Source: Comamonadaceae bacterium (GTDB taxonomy: Bacteria; Pseudomonadota; Gammaproteobacteria; Burkholderiales; Burkholderiaceae). Taken from it: a stretch of DNA of 12,288 bases. Numbering within the stretch: position 1 is the first letter of the stretch; each line of letters starts with the position of its first letter. The notes beneath the pieces were generated by a model. It worked only from the letters and a program-made list of their open reading frames with translations. It was not told the origin of the DNA and searched no databases. A program made the translations under genes and the position numbers. The stretch covers positions 1 to 12,288 of the forward strand of contig CANNNB010000055.1 of the NCBI GenBank assembly GCA_947505995.1, in the 5' to 3' direction. Shown here piece after piece: positions 5,440 through 12,288 of the stretch.

Positions 5440-7293
5440 TTAAAGGGTAGGCTTCAAAATGAAGTGCAGACGCTCTTCATGCAAAGCCGCCACCGTATCT
5501 GCACGGTGGGTCAAAACAGATCGTTGGTTGATGGAGCCTTTGTCTGTAATTTCGCCTTTGTCAATGGTGGGTGGCTCGGACAACAAGCACATGCGCGCAA
5601 TTCGGTTGGCACTGCCTGTAGCTGTCTTAGCCAGTTCATTGATGAGGTTTTGGAAATGCGCCAAGACGGGGCCACTGGCCAAGACATCGGCCAAAGGTGC
5701 ATTTTCTGCCAGTCCACTTAGTGCGCGGACGGCAGGCGTTGGAAACACCATGGCGCCCACTTCTTTCAAGTTGATGCCAGTGAGGACCACATCTTGAATG
5801 TAGGGTGCTCCAGCTGCAATGATCTTGCCGCGTAAAGGCCCTACGCTCACGAAAGTACCGGTGGCCAATTTGAAGTCTTCAGCAATGCGGCCATCAAATT
5901 TCAGACCCAAATGAACATCTGTTTCGTCAATCCATTTGACAGCATCTCCTGTACAGAAGAAGCCATCATCGTCAAAGGAGTTTATTGTTTCTTCCGCATT
6001 GCGCCAGTAACCTGGCGTGATGTTGGGCCCGCGATAGCGGACTTCTGTTTTGCCACCCATGTCGACCAGTTTGAGTTCCAATCCAGGCGTGGGCACCCCC
6101 AAGTCGCCTGCAGAAACATGAGGGTTGGTCACAAAAATACCAAACGGGCCAGACTCGGTCATGCCAAGGCCAGTTCCCATCACAATGCGCTCGCCAATTT
6201 CTCTTTCTTGCGATTCATACAAGCTGTCCCAAATGGGTTGAGCCAAAGCAGCACCTGCGTAGAAAAACATTTGCACGCGTGACAATAAGGTCTTGCGCAA
6301 CAAGTCATCTGACTTCATTGCCAGTGCAATGGCTTCAAAACCCGTGGGTACATTGAAGTAAACAGTGGGCGCTATTTCGCGCAGGTTACGCAATGTCTCG
6401 TGCATGAGCGTTGGCGTGGGCTTGCCATCGTCGATGTACATGGTGCCGCCATGAAACACTACCATGCCAAAGTTGTGATTGCCACCAAATGTGTGATTCC
6501 AAGGTAACCAGTCGACCAGTACCAATGGCTCTTTTGCCAAGATGGGCATGGATTGCGCCATTTGTTGTTGGTTGGCGCACCACAAACGCTGTGTGTTGAT
6601 TACGGCCTTGGGCATTTTGGTAGAGCCACTTGTGAACAAAAATTTCACAATGGTGTCTGGACCGGTTGACGCAATGGCTGCGTCCACTTGGGCGGTAGCC
6701 TGGGTTTGGCACAAGGCCTCAAATGAAGTGACTTCTTTGCCTTCAACACTGCCTTCGTTCATCACAATTTCCATCTCGCTGGAAACCGTCGCGGCAATGG
6801 CCTTGGCATAACGAGCATCGCTGGCAAACACCATGCCGGGTGTAACGGTGCGCAGGACGTGCTTGAGCTTGTCGTAGTCTTGACTGATGAGTGAGTAGGG
6901 CGGCGAGGTTGGCACAAATGGGACGCCTGCCACCATGCAACCTAAGGCCAACAAGGCATGTTCCAAGCTGTTTTCACTCAAGATCACCACTGGCCGTTCT
7001 GCGTTCAGGCTGCGGTTGATGAGGCCTTGCGCAATGTTGCGCGCAGTGCTCCAAGCCTTTGTATAAGTTACATGCCGCCAGTCCCCCAAGTTGCCATCGG
7101 CCAATTTGACGCGACGCGCAAACAAGGTTTGATGGGGCTTGTTCTGTGCCCAGTGTTGAAAGCGGTCGGTGAGACGATCTGGAAAAGCATTTAATTTTTG
7201 ATCTGCCTTCAGGTAATGTGTACCGGGCACACCATCTCTCAAGCTGACACGTGTCACGCCAAAACGCAGCGGTCTAAATTTAGGTGGGCTCAT
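5440..7293 (-). CDS. Feruloyl-CoA synthase-type AMP-forming CoA ligase
   Basis: A 617-residue adenylate-forming ligase that would activate a hydroxycinnamate (ferulate, p-coumarate, caffeate) with ATP and CoA. It shows the N-terminal signature of the feruloyl-CoA synthase branch (PLRFGVTRVSLRDG at 8-21), the A3 phosphate loop TSGSTKMPKA (221-230), A5 GLGMTES (375-381), A7 FFCTGD (445-450) and hinge A8 FDGRIAEDFKL (467-477 region). The C-terminal DKGEITDKGSINQ carries the catalytic lysine (K579 or K585). The A3 loop has Lys and Ala where most ligases have Gly; from memory this also occurs in this branch. It follows the crotonase by 45 bp and precedes the dehydrogenase by 19 bp, fitting one operon. 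Whether ferulate is the true substrate is untested. Confidence 0.87.
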   Translation of the reverse strand: MSPPKFRPLRFGVTRVSLRDGVPGTHYLKADQKLNAFPDRLTDRFQHWAQNKPHQTLFARRVKLADGNLGDWRHVTYTKAWSTARNIAQGLINRSLNAERPVVILSENSLEHALLALGCMVAGVPFVPTSPPYSLISQDYDKLKHVLRTVTPGMVFASDARYAKAIAATVSSEMEIVMNEGSVEGKEVTSFEALCQTQATAQVDAAIASTGPDTIVKFLFTSGSTKMPKAVINTQRLWCANQQQMAQSMPILAKEPLVLVDWLPWNHTFGGNHNFGMVVFHGGTMYIDDGKPTPTLMHETLRNLREIAPTVYFNVPTGFEAIALAMKSDDLLRKTLLSRVQMFFYAGAALAQPIWDSLYESQEREIGERIVMGTGLGMTESGPFGIFVTNPHVSAGDLGVPTPGLELKLVDMGGKTEVRYRGPNITPGYWRNAEETINSFDDDGFFCTGDAVKWIDETDVHLGLKFDGRIAEDFKLATGTFVSVGPLRGKIIAAGAPYIQDVVLTGINLKEVGAMVFPTPAVRALSGLAENAPLADVLASGPVLAHFQNLINELAKTATGSANRIARMCLLSEPPTIDKGEITDKGSINQRSVLTHRADTVAALHEERLHFILKPTL

Positions 7294-7338
7294 GCTTGTT
7301 GTTGAGTAACCAGAAGAGGTGTTGTTTGCTCTGTGCTC

Positions 7339-8145
7339 TTAGCTCTTTTGAACTTTGGCTGCCTTGCCTTCTAAAAAGGCTTTCACGCGCGCTTTGGCCT
7401 CAGGTGCAGCTTGTGCAATAGATGAAATAAGTGCCTCGGTGAGGTAACCATGGTCTGCAGGTTGCTCGGCAATTCGAGGCAGGGCGTGCATCAGGGCGTA
7501 GTTGGTTAGCGGTGCATTGGTGGCAATGCGTTGGGCCAAGTCCATGGCCTTTTCCAAAGCGGTACCTGTGGGCACATGGTATTGGGCTAAACCAATGCGC
7601 TCGCCATCAATGGCGTTGTAAACGCGGCCTGTGAGCATCATGTCAGTCATGCGCGCTACACCAATCAGTTTTGGAATGCGAACAGAGCCACCGCCGCCCA
7701 CAAAAATACCTCGCGTGCCTTCAGGCAGGGCAAAGAAAGCGCTGTCGTCGGCGACGCGAATGTGGCAGGCACTGGCCAGCTCTAATCCGCCACCCACCAC
7801 AGCACCGTGCAAGGCTGCAATGACCGGTACGCTGCCCAATTGAACAGCGTCCAATGCCACATGCCAACTGCGAGAATGGAACACACCTTGACCAGCGTCG
7901 CGTTCTTTCAATTCAGACAAATCGAGGCCAGCACAGAAATGGTCGCCTTCGCCATGAATAACGGCAGATTTGGCTTCTTTAGGAAGGTTTTGAAAGATAT
8001 CCCGCAATGCTTCCACCAAGCCATCGTTGAGGGCATTGCGCTTGGCCGGTCGGCTTAAGCGCACCACCGCCACGGCGCCTTTCATTTCGAAGTGGATGCC
8101 ATTGGATTGGGCGCGCACCAGCAAAGGATGTAAATTTTGATTCAT
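7339..8145 (-). CDS. Enoyl-CoA hydratase/isomerase family (crotonase) protein
   Basis: A 268-residue crotonase. The oxyanion-hole segments are HFCAGLDLSEL (69-79) and GAVVGGGLELA (114-124). The two acid/base glutamates of hydratases are present as E122 (GGGLEL) and E142 (ALPEGTRGIFVGGGG). The HSRSWHVALD and RMTDMMLTGRVY blocks resemble hydratases found beside hydroxycinnamate CoA ligases. The expected role is adding water across the 2,3 double bond of the hydroxycinnamoyl-CoA. Whether it also performs the retro-aldol cleavage of the classical Ech/HCHL enzymes cannot be read here, but no vanillin dehydrogenase is nearby, while a 3-hydroxyacyl-CoA dehydrogenase is. It is first in the minus-strand run and divergent from the amidohydrolase. 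The start is ATG 8145; a later in-frame Met at residue 21 is less likely. Confidence 0.9.
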   Translation of the reverse strand: MNQNLHPLLVRAQSNGIHFEMKGAVAVVRLSRPAKRNALNDGLVEALRDIFQNLPKEAKSAVIHGEGDHFCAGLDLSELKERDAGQGVFHSRSWHVALDAVQLGSVPVIAALHGAVVGGGLELASACHIRVADDSAFFALPEGTRGIFVGGGGSVRIPKLIGVARMTDMMLTGRVYNAIDGERIGLAQYHVPTGTALEKAMDLAQRIATNAPLTNYALMHALPRIAEQPADHGYLTEALISSIAQAAPEAKARVKAFLEGKAAKVQKS

Positions 8146-8196
8146 GATGTCGGTTTGAAAAACGACCTTGCCGGAATGCAGGTTTTGTTTAAAAAG

Positions 8197-8211
8197 GTTA
8201 TTATCGATAAC
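8197..8211. promoter_or_regulatory. Palindrome in the divergent catabolic promoter (candidate operator)
   Basis: GTTATTATCGATAAC pairs GTTAT with ATAAC, and the perfect 10-bp palindrome TTATCGATAA (8201-8210) lies inside it. It is in the 128-bp gap between the crotonase (minus) and amidohydrolase (plus) starts, in an A+T-rich patch that holds plausible -10 elements for both strands (TATATT at 8212-8217 on plus, GATAAT on minus within 8202-8207). A dimeric repressor such as the MarR protein bound here could control both transcripts. No binding-site consensus was available to test this. Confidence 0.45.
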
Positions 8212-8273
8212 TATATTGTCTTTCTATGCTGCATTAAAAATCACAGGGTTTTCCCGAATTTTTGAAAGTATTT

Positions 8274-9137
8274 ATGAAACACCAAGACCTGATTGCCATT
8301 GATATTCATACCCATGCCGAAGTAAGTTGCTGGAATCCTTTCGACAATTACGGCGAGGAGTACGACCGTGCAGCTGACAAGTTTTTTGGCAGTGATCGTC
8401 GCCCCACCATTGATGAAACGGTGGCTTACTACCGTGAGCGAAAAATTGGCTTGGTCATGTTCACGGTCGACAGCGAGTCACAACTTGGACGTCGCCGAAT
8501 TCCTAATGAAGAAATTGCCAAAGCAGCGCGCGAAAACAGCGACATGATGATTGCGTTTGCCAGCATCGACCCTCACAAAGGCAAGATGGGTGCGCGTGAA
8601 GCAGAGCGACTCATTAAGGAAGAAGGCATCAAAGGCTTTAAGTTTCACCCCACCGTTCAGGGCTTTCACCCCTACAACAAAATGGCCTGGCCCATTTACG
8701 AGGTGATCAACGCCCACAAGTTACCCGCTATTTTTCACACAGGGCACAGCGGCATTGGCTCTGGCATGCGTTGCGGGGGTGGCTTGCGTTTGGCCTACAG
8801 CAACCCCATGCACTTAGACGATGTGGCCATTGATTTTCCAGACATGCAAATAGTGATGGCTCACCCCAGCTTTCCGTGGCAAGACGAGGCCCTCAGTGTG
8901 GCCACACACAAACCCAACGTCTGGATTGACTTGTCAGGCTGGAGCCCCAAGTATTTTCCAAAGCAATTGATTCAGTACGCCAATACATTGCTAAAAGATC
9001 GCATTTTGTTTGGCAGTGACTACCCCCTCATCACACCTGAGCGGTGGATGAAGGATTTTGAAGTGGCCGGTTTCAAACCTGAGGTAATGCCCGGGATTTT
9101 GAAAGACAACGCAGTGCGTTTGCTAGGTTTGAAATAA
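8274..9137 (+). CDS. Amidohydrolase-superfamily hydrolase, similar to 4-hydroxyphenyl-beta-ketoacyl-CoA hydrolase
   Basis: A 287-residue TIM-barrel metal-dependent hydrolase of the amidohydrolase-2/ACMSD-like group. Metal and catalytic residues visible are H12 and H14 (IHTHAE), H155 (FHTGHSG), H197 (MAHPSFPWQDEA) and D249 (FGSDYP). The blocks GFKFHPTVQGF, WIDLSGWSPKYFP and ILKDNAVRLLG recall, from memory, the actinobacterial PhdC/CouO proteins that cleave a hydroxyphenyl-beta-ketoacyl-CoA to hydroxybenzoate and acetyl-CoA. It is divergent from a matching CoA ligase, crotonase and dehydrogenase, which supports that role. The start is ATG 8274, with GAAAG (8264-8268) upstream; a TTG at 8262 would add four residues. 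It converges on the peptidase gene with one base between stop codons. A related decarboxylase or lactonase activity is the main alternative. Confidence 0.85.
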   Translation: MKHQDLIAIDIHTHAEVSCWNPFDNYGEEYDRAADKFFGSDRRPTIDETVAYYRERKIGLVMFTVDSESQLGRRRIPNEEIAKAARENSDMMIAFASIDPHKGKMGAREAERLIKEEGIKGFKFHPTVQGFHPYNKMAWPIYEVINAHKLPAIFHTGHSGIGSGMRCGGGLRLAYSNPMHLDDVAIDFPDMQIVMAHPSFPWQDEALSVATHKPNVWIDLSGWSPKYFPKQLIQYANTLLKDRILFGSDYPLITPERWMKDFEVAGFKPEVMPGILKDNAVRLLGLK

Positions 9138-9138
9138 A

Positions 9139-10863
9139 TTAATTCAAAGTGATCGTTGTTCTGACAGTGCCAGCCCGCGCTGCATGCGCTGTCAGATTTA
9201 GCACGGTACCTGCAGGTGCTTCCACGATCCATTCGTTCAATGCCCGATCGCCCGTGATGGTTTTACTGGGCAAGAAAGCTTGAAGCGAATTGGTGGCCGC
9301 GTGGCCTTCTAGTTGAGGGCCTTCCATGCGCGGCTTCCCCATGCGCAGTTGTGCGCCAGCTGGCAAATCAATTTCGAATATGCAAGGACGTGCCGTTTTT
9401 CGCTCAAGTGCACGCTTTGTGACATAACTCGGCAGATAGCCAGCATTGGCCACAGCCATTTGGATGCGCCATTGGCCATTCCCTAAATTTTCTGCTTTGG
9501 CGTGAAGCAATTCCAGCTTGGGCAGTGTGAGGGCAATTTGATTGAGCCAAGCAGGAAAACGAGCAGCTTCACGCTCGCGCAAATGGGCGGGTGGGTTGCG
9601 CCAGAAGTTCATGCGGTCCCAGCCACCCAGTTCAATGGCGCCCAATTCGGGATGTTGGTAGGGATACCAATCAACGTGCGCTTGGCCGCCGCAAACTTCG
9701 TCACTCCATTTGAGCAGTTTGATGTCGTCCTCGGGTGGGTGGTCACGGTACCAGTGAATAAAGTCGTAATCGGTGATGCCGGCTTCTTTGTTGGGTGCCC
9801 AAATTTCTACCGTCCAAAACAAAGCGCCCAAATGTTCGTAGACCCAGTCTTGCGTGCCAGTAATGACTTCTTTGGGGTGGTATTTGAAGTCGTGAAAAAT
9901 ACTGACGGCCGGATAGCCCGTGAGTTTGCTGCCAATGTCGGACATGCGCTTGATGATCCACAAATCTTCAGGCGTCATGTCGGCGTCGCTTTGAGTGCCC
10001 ATGGGTCGCAAAATCACACCTGAGTGAGTGTGAAAGCTGACGGCAGCGCCAATGTTGGGATGCTTGGCAATGAAGTCCACCATGGCTCGCACTTCGGGCT
10101 CGCTGGTGGGGTAGGGACCAGCGCCTACTTGTTCGTATTCTTGACGCCAGAAGGCTGGGAAGTTGCGGTTCAAATCTAAGCCCTCGACATCGCGATTGGG
10201 TTTGATGTTGACACCGTCATAGTGCTTCAAACTGCCCTCGGGCATGACACGGAAATACTTGCCACCAAATTCGCCAGGTAAGCGAGGCGTGAGCAGTCTT
10301 GGCTCTTCTGGGTTGGCTTTCCAACCACCATGAGGATCGGGAATTTTCATCATCAAAATGCGGCCATCGCCGTCCATGTCTTCAATGCTGAGCCCTTCAA
10401 CATGAGGCTCGTCCCATGGGTAAGGCCGTGTAGAAGATCGAATGTGCCTAGGCTTGTCTGCCATGGCCAGTTCAGCGCCATCTGGGTTTAAACGGGGCAC
10501 CAAATAGATGGCGCGCGTATTGAGCAATTCAGTAACGCCAGCATCTTCACCGTCTTTGCTAAGAAGATGGTGCAGCCAGTAGAGGCAAGCCGTGCTGGCA
10601 GTGAGTTCGGCTGCGTGAATATTGCCGTCAACCCAGAATGCTGGTTTGTCTGTGTCTGCCCCGGTTGACTTGCGAGTGAGAACAAGCACCCAAATAGGGC
10701 GATTTTCATGGCTTCTGCCTAGCTCACGAAGCGCTACCAATTCTGGTCGAGCTGCGGCAAAAGCTTGCAGCAGTTCTGTCAGTTCGTGATGTTTATAGAA
10801 ACGATCAAAGGCGGGGAGCGGTAGTGCCACCTGGTTATTCTCGACGTTAGAAGCTGTGGACAT
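9139..10863 (-). CDS. M14-family zinc carboxypeptidase
   Basis: A 574-residue metallopeptidase. The catalytic domain occupies about 20-370. Zinc ligands are H83 and E86 (GNIHAAELTAS) and H278 (SFHTHSG). Carboxylate-binding NR is at 232-233 (LDLNRNFP), and the general-base glutamate is E353 (FWTVEIW). An acidic DMDGDGRIL segment at 162-170 resembles a calcium-binding EF-hand loop, inserted where simple carboxypeptidases have a short turn. The C-terminal 130 residues look like a separate beta-rich domain. There is no obvious signal peptide, so a cytoplasmic peptidase or deacylase-like amidase is suggested. Substrate unknown. It is unrelated to the aromatic genes and is convergent with the amidohydrolase. 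The start is ATG 10863, with no clear Shine-Dalgarno. Confidence 0.9.
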   Translation of the reverse strand: MSTASNVENNQVALPLPAFDRFYKHHELTELLQAFAAARPELVALRELGRSHENRPIWVLVLTRKSTGADTDKPAFWVDGNIHAAELTASTACLYWLHHLLSKDGEDAGVTELLNTRAIYLVPRLNPDGAELAMADKPRHIRSSTRPYPWDEPHVEGLSIEDMDGDGRILMMKIPDPHGGWKANPEEPRLLTPRLPGEFGGKYFRVMPEGSLKHYDGVNIKPNRDVEGLDLNRNFPAFWRQEYEQVGAGPYPTSEPEVRAMVDFIAKHPNIGAAVSFHTHSGVILRPMGTQSDADMTPEDLWIIKRMSDIGSKLTGYPAVSIFHDFKYHPKEVITGTQDWVYEHLGALFWTVEIWAPNKEAGITDYDFIHWYRDHPPEDDIKLLKWSDEVCGGQAHVDWYPYQHPELGAIELGGWDRMNFWRNPPAHLREREAARFPAWLNQIALTLPKLELLHAKAENLGNGQWRIQMAVANAGYLPSYVTKRALERKTARPCIFEIDLPAGAQLRMGKPRMEGPQLEGHAATNSLQAFLPSKTITGDRALNEWIVEAPAGTVLNLTAHAARAGTVRTTITLN

Positions 10864-10990
10864 GGTGAAGTGAGTGTGAATGCATTAAGAGGTTCTCAGC
10901 ATACCAAGGCTTTGCTTAGATTGGAAATTGTTTGCGCTCTATTTATCCCTTGAAATTGCGAAGGGCTTATTGGGGAAATACCTAGGAAAT

Positions 10991-11008
10991 CAGTCTCGAA
11001 AAAGACTG
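10991..11008. repeat. Small inverted repeat in the peptidase/acyl-CoA synthetase gap
   Basis: CAGTCT (10991-10996) and AGACTG (11003-11008) form a 6-bp stem around CGAAAA. Neither exit is a T-tract, so it is not a convincing terminator. It lies in the divergent region and its role is unknown. Confidence 0.35.
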
Positions 11009-11012
11009 CGAA

Positions 11013-11027
11013 TGAGAACAATTCTCT
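11013..11027. promoter_or_regulatory. Fur-box-like palindrome upstream of the acyl-CoA synthetase
   Basis: TGAGAACAATTCTCT contains GAGAA-CAA-TTCTC. It matches the 7-1-7 Fur pattern TGATAATNATTATCA at 10 of 14 positions, and the G/C variant TGAGAATNATTCTCA at 12 of 14. It lies 85 bp before the acyl-CoA synthetase ATG. It could be a site for Fur or for another dimeric regulator; the assignment is tentative. Confidence 0.3.
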
Positions 11028-11056
11028 TCACAATCCGTCATTAGTTCGAAACACAG

Positions 11057-11091
11057 CTTGTACTTTGATTGTTTCCCATCAAAGGTGCAAG
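11057..11091 (+). repeat. Interrupted hairpin just upstream of the acyl-CoA synthetase start
   Basis: CTTTGAT (11063-11069) and ATCAAAG (11078-11084) form a perfect 7-bp stem with an 8-base loop. Outer CTTG (11057-11060) and CAAG (11088-11091) extend it across a 2x3 internal loop. It ends 21 bp before the ATG, so it may be a leader hairpin or an operator. Confidence 0.45.
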
Positions 11092-11112
11092 TTCAACCCA
11101 CGAAAGTTTGGC

Positions 11113-12288
11113 ATGTCAAAACCTGCATTAATTCTTGAAAATATTCTGGCTCATGAGAAAAACCGACCAGATTTTGTGTACATGACGCAGCCCATAGGCA
11201 ATGGTCAGGTCGTTGATTACACATGGCGTGAGACCCTCAAGCAAGCGCGATCCATGGCCGCGTACATCAAAGCTCAAAACCTTGAGCCGGGTGCCCGGGT
11301 GGCCATTCTCTCCAAGAACTGCGCGCACTTCATCATGGCTGAACTGGCTATTTGGATGTCCGGCTGCACCACGGTGGCCATATTTCCAACTGAGTCGGGT
11401 GAGACCATTCGATACGTTCTAGATCACAGTGAAGCCAGTATGTTGTTTGTAGGTAAGCTGGATACTTGGCCAGATCAAGCTGCTTTTGTACCAGCATCTT
11501 TGCCTTGCATTGCATTCCCTCTCGCGCCTCAAAATCAATTTGCAAAGTGGGATGATATTGTTGCAAAAACAGCGCCCTTGCAAGGTGACATTGCGCGGGC
11601 ACCTGAAGATTTGGCCATGATCATGTACACCTCAGGCTCTACAGGCCAGCCCAAAGGCGTCATGCACAATTTTGAACGGATATCTCTGACTGCAGAATTA
11701 ATCAGTCAATCTATTTTGGAAAGCGCAGGTGATTTGAAAGATTACCGCATCTTGTCTTATCTCCCTTTGGCCCACGTTTTTGAACGAGCTTGGGTGGGGG
11801 CTGCCAGTTTGACGCATGGGCTCACGCATGTGTTTTTTGCCGAATCTTTGGACACCTTCATCCAAGACCTAAACCGCGCAAGACCCACATTCTTCATTTC
11901 TGTACCGCGCTTGTGGCTCAAGTTTCAGCAAGGTGTTTTCAGCAAGATGCCGCCAGCCAAGTTGGATTTATTGTTGAGCATTCCAATTATTCGAGGCGTG
12001 GTTAAAAAGAAAATCCTCAAAGGCCTCGGCTTGGATCAAGTGGTGTCAGCGGGTAGCGGTTCTGCGCCCTTGCCGGCCGAACTCATCGTCTGGTATCGCA
12101 AGCTAGGTTTGAACCTCTTAGAGGGCTATGCCATGACGGAGGATTTTGCTTGGTCACACAGTTGTACCAACGAAATAAATGAGCCAGGCAGTGTGGGTAT
12201 TCCAGGTTCTGGCGTCCAAGCTCGAATCAGCTCTGAAGGCGAAATTTTGATTAAATCACCTGGCCAAATGGTGGGCTATTACAAACGC
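11113..12288 (+). CDS. Long-chain acyl-CoA synthetase (AMP-binding), N-terminal part
   Basis: The reading frame is open from ATG 11113 to the window edge (392 codons), so the C-terminus is missing. It shows motif A3, YTSGSTGQPKG at 172-182, and the LPLAHVFERAW segment (217-227) typical of long-chain fatty-acid CoA ligases. A5 is EGYAMTE at 337-343, followed by SVGIPGSGV and the GEILIKSPGQMVGYY block. The A8 hinge and catalytic lysine lie beyond the window. It would activate fatty acids to acyl-CoA with ATP. The sequence belongs to the eukaryote-like FAA/FadD15 branch rather than to the feruloyl-CoA synthase branch encoded at 5440-7293. It is divergent from the M14 peptidase, with hairpins in the 249-bp gap. 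The Shine-Dalgarno (GAAAG, 11102-11106) is weak. Confidence 0.88.
   Translation, partial: MSKPALILENILAHEKNRPDFVYMTQPIGNGQVVDYTWRETLKQARSMAAYIKAQNLEPGARVAILSKNCAHFIMAELAIWMSGCTTVAIFPTESGETIRYVLDHSEASMLFVGKLDTWPDQAAFVPASLPCIAFPLAPQNQFAKWDDIVAKTAPLQGDIARAPEDLAMIMYTSGSTGQPKGVMHNFERISLTAELISQSILESAGDLKDYRILSYLPLAHVFERAWVGAASLTHGLTHVFFAESLDTFIQDLNRARPTFFISVPRLWLKFQQGVFSKMPPAKLDLLLSIPIIRGVVKKKILKGLGLDQVVSAGSGSAPLPAELIVWYRKLGLNLLEGYAMTEDFAWSHSCTNEINEPGSVGIPGSGVQARISSEGEILIKSPGQMVGYYKR

Noticed and set aside
7339..8145. Naming the crotonase as classical feruloyl-CoA hydratase/lyase (Ech/HCHL)
   Set aside because: No vanillin dehydrogenase is present, the neighbours fit a beta-oxidative route, and the sequence blocks recall CouM/PhdE-type hydratases instead.
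9502..10023. Open 173-residue plus-strand frame opposite the M14 peptidase
   Set aside because: It lies within a gene with intact zinc-site motifs and shows no recognisable domain or ribosome-binding site.
10991..11008. Hairpin as intrinsic terminator
   Set aside because: The stem is only 6 bp and neither strand has a following T-tract; it lies between divergent genes where no transcript ends.

Overview
The window reads as chromosomal DNA of a betaproteobacterium, most likely Burkholderiales/Comamonadaceae (Limnohabitans-, Rhodoferax- or Polaromonas-like). This rests on protein style, on a Bug-type tripartite-tricarboxylate solute-binding protein, on sigma-32-style heat-shock promoters and on roughly 50% G+C. 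The genus is inference. No tRNA, rRNA, CRISPR array, insertion sequence or phage gene was seen. Almost all genes lie on the minus strand and are described here in their direction of transcription (high to low coordinates). Recognition of protein families is from memory and motif reading, not from a search.

Right end (9139-12288): a plus-strand long-chain acyl-CoA synthetase gene runs off the window. It diverges from a minus-strand M14 zinc carboxypeptidase. The 249-bp gap between them holds several inverted repeats.

Centre (3147-9137): a likely aromatic-acid catabolic locus. A plus-strand metal-dependent amidohydrolase diverges from a minus-strand run of crotonase, feruloyl-CoA-synthase-type ligase, short-chain dehydrogenase, 4-hydroxybenzoyl-CoA-type thioesterase and Tat-exported Bug solute-binding protein. 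Gaps in the run are 19-66 bp and it ends at an intrinsic terminator. Read together, these enzymes can activate a hydroxycinnamate (ferulate, p-coumarate), hydrate it, oxidise it to the beta-ketoacyl-CoA and cleave that to a hydroxybenzoate plus acetyl-CoA. This is the CoA-dependent beta-oxidation-like route known from actinobacterial Phd/Cou systems, rather than the aldehyde-forming Fcs/Ech/Vdh route usual in Proteobacteria. A palindrome in the divergent promoter is a candidate operator.

Left-centre (1373-3061): a MarR-family regulator followed by a fumarylacetoacetate-hydrolase-family enzyme, downstream of the terminator. The MarR protein is the obvious candidate regulator for the catabolic genes.

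Left end (1-1265): housekeeping protein-folding genes: a small FKBP prolyl isomerase, grpE and the first 20 codons of dnaK. grpE and dnaK each have a recognisable sigma-32 promoter. Unusual hairpins lie before the FKBP gene and before grpE.
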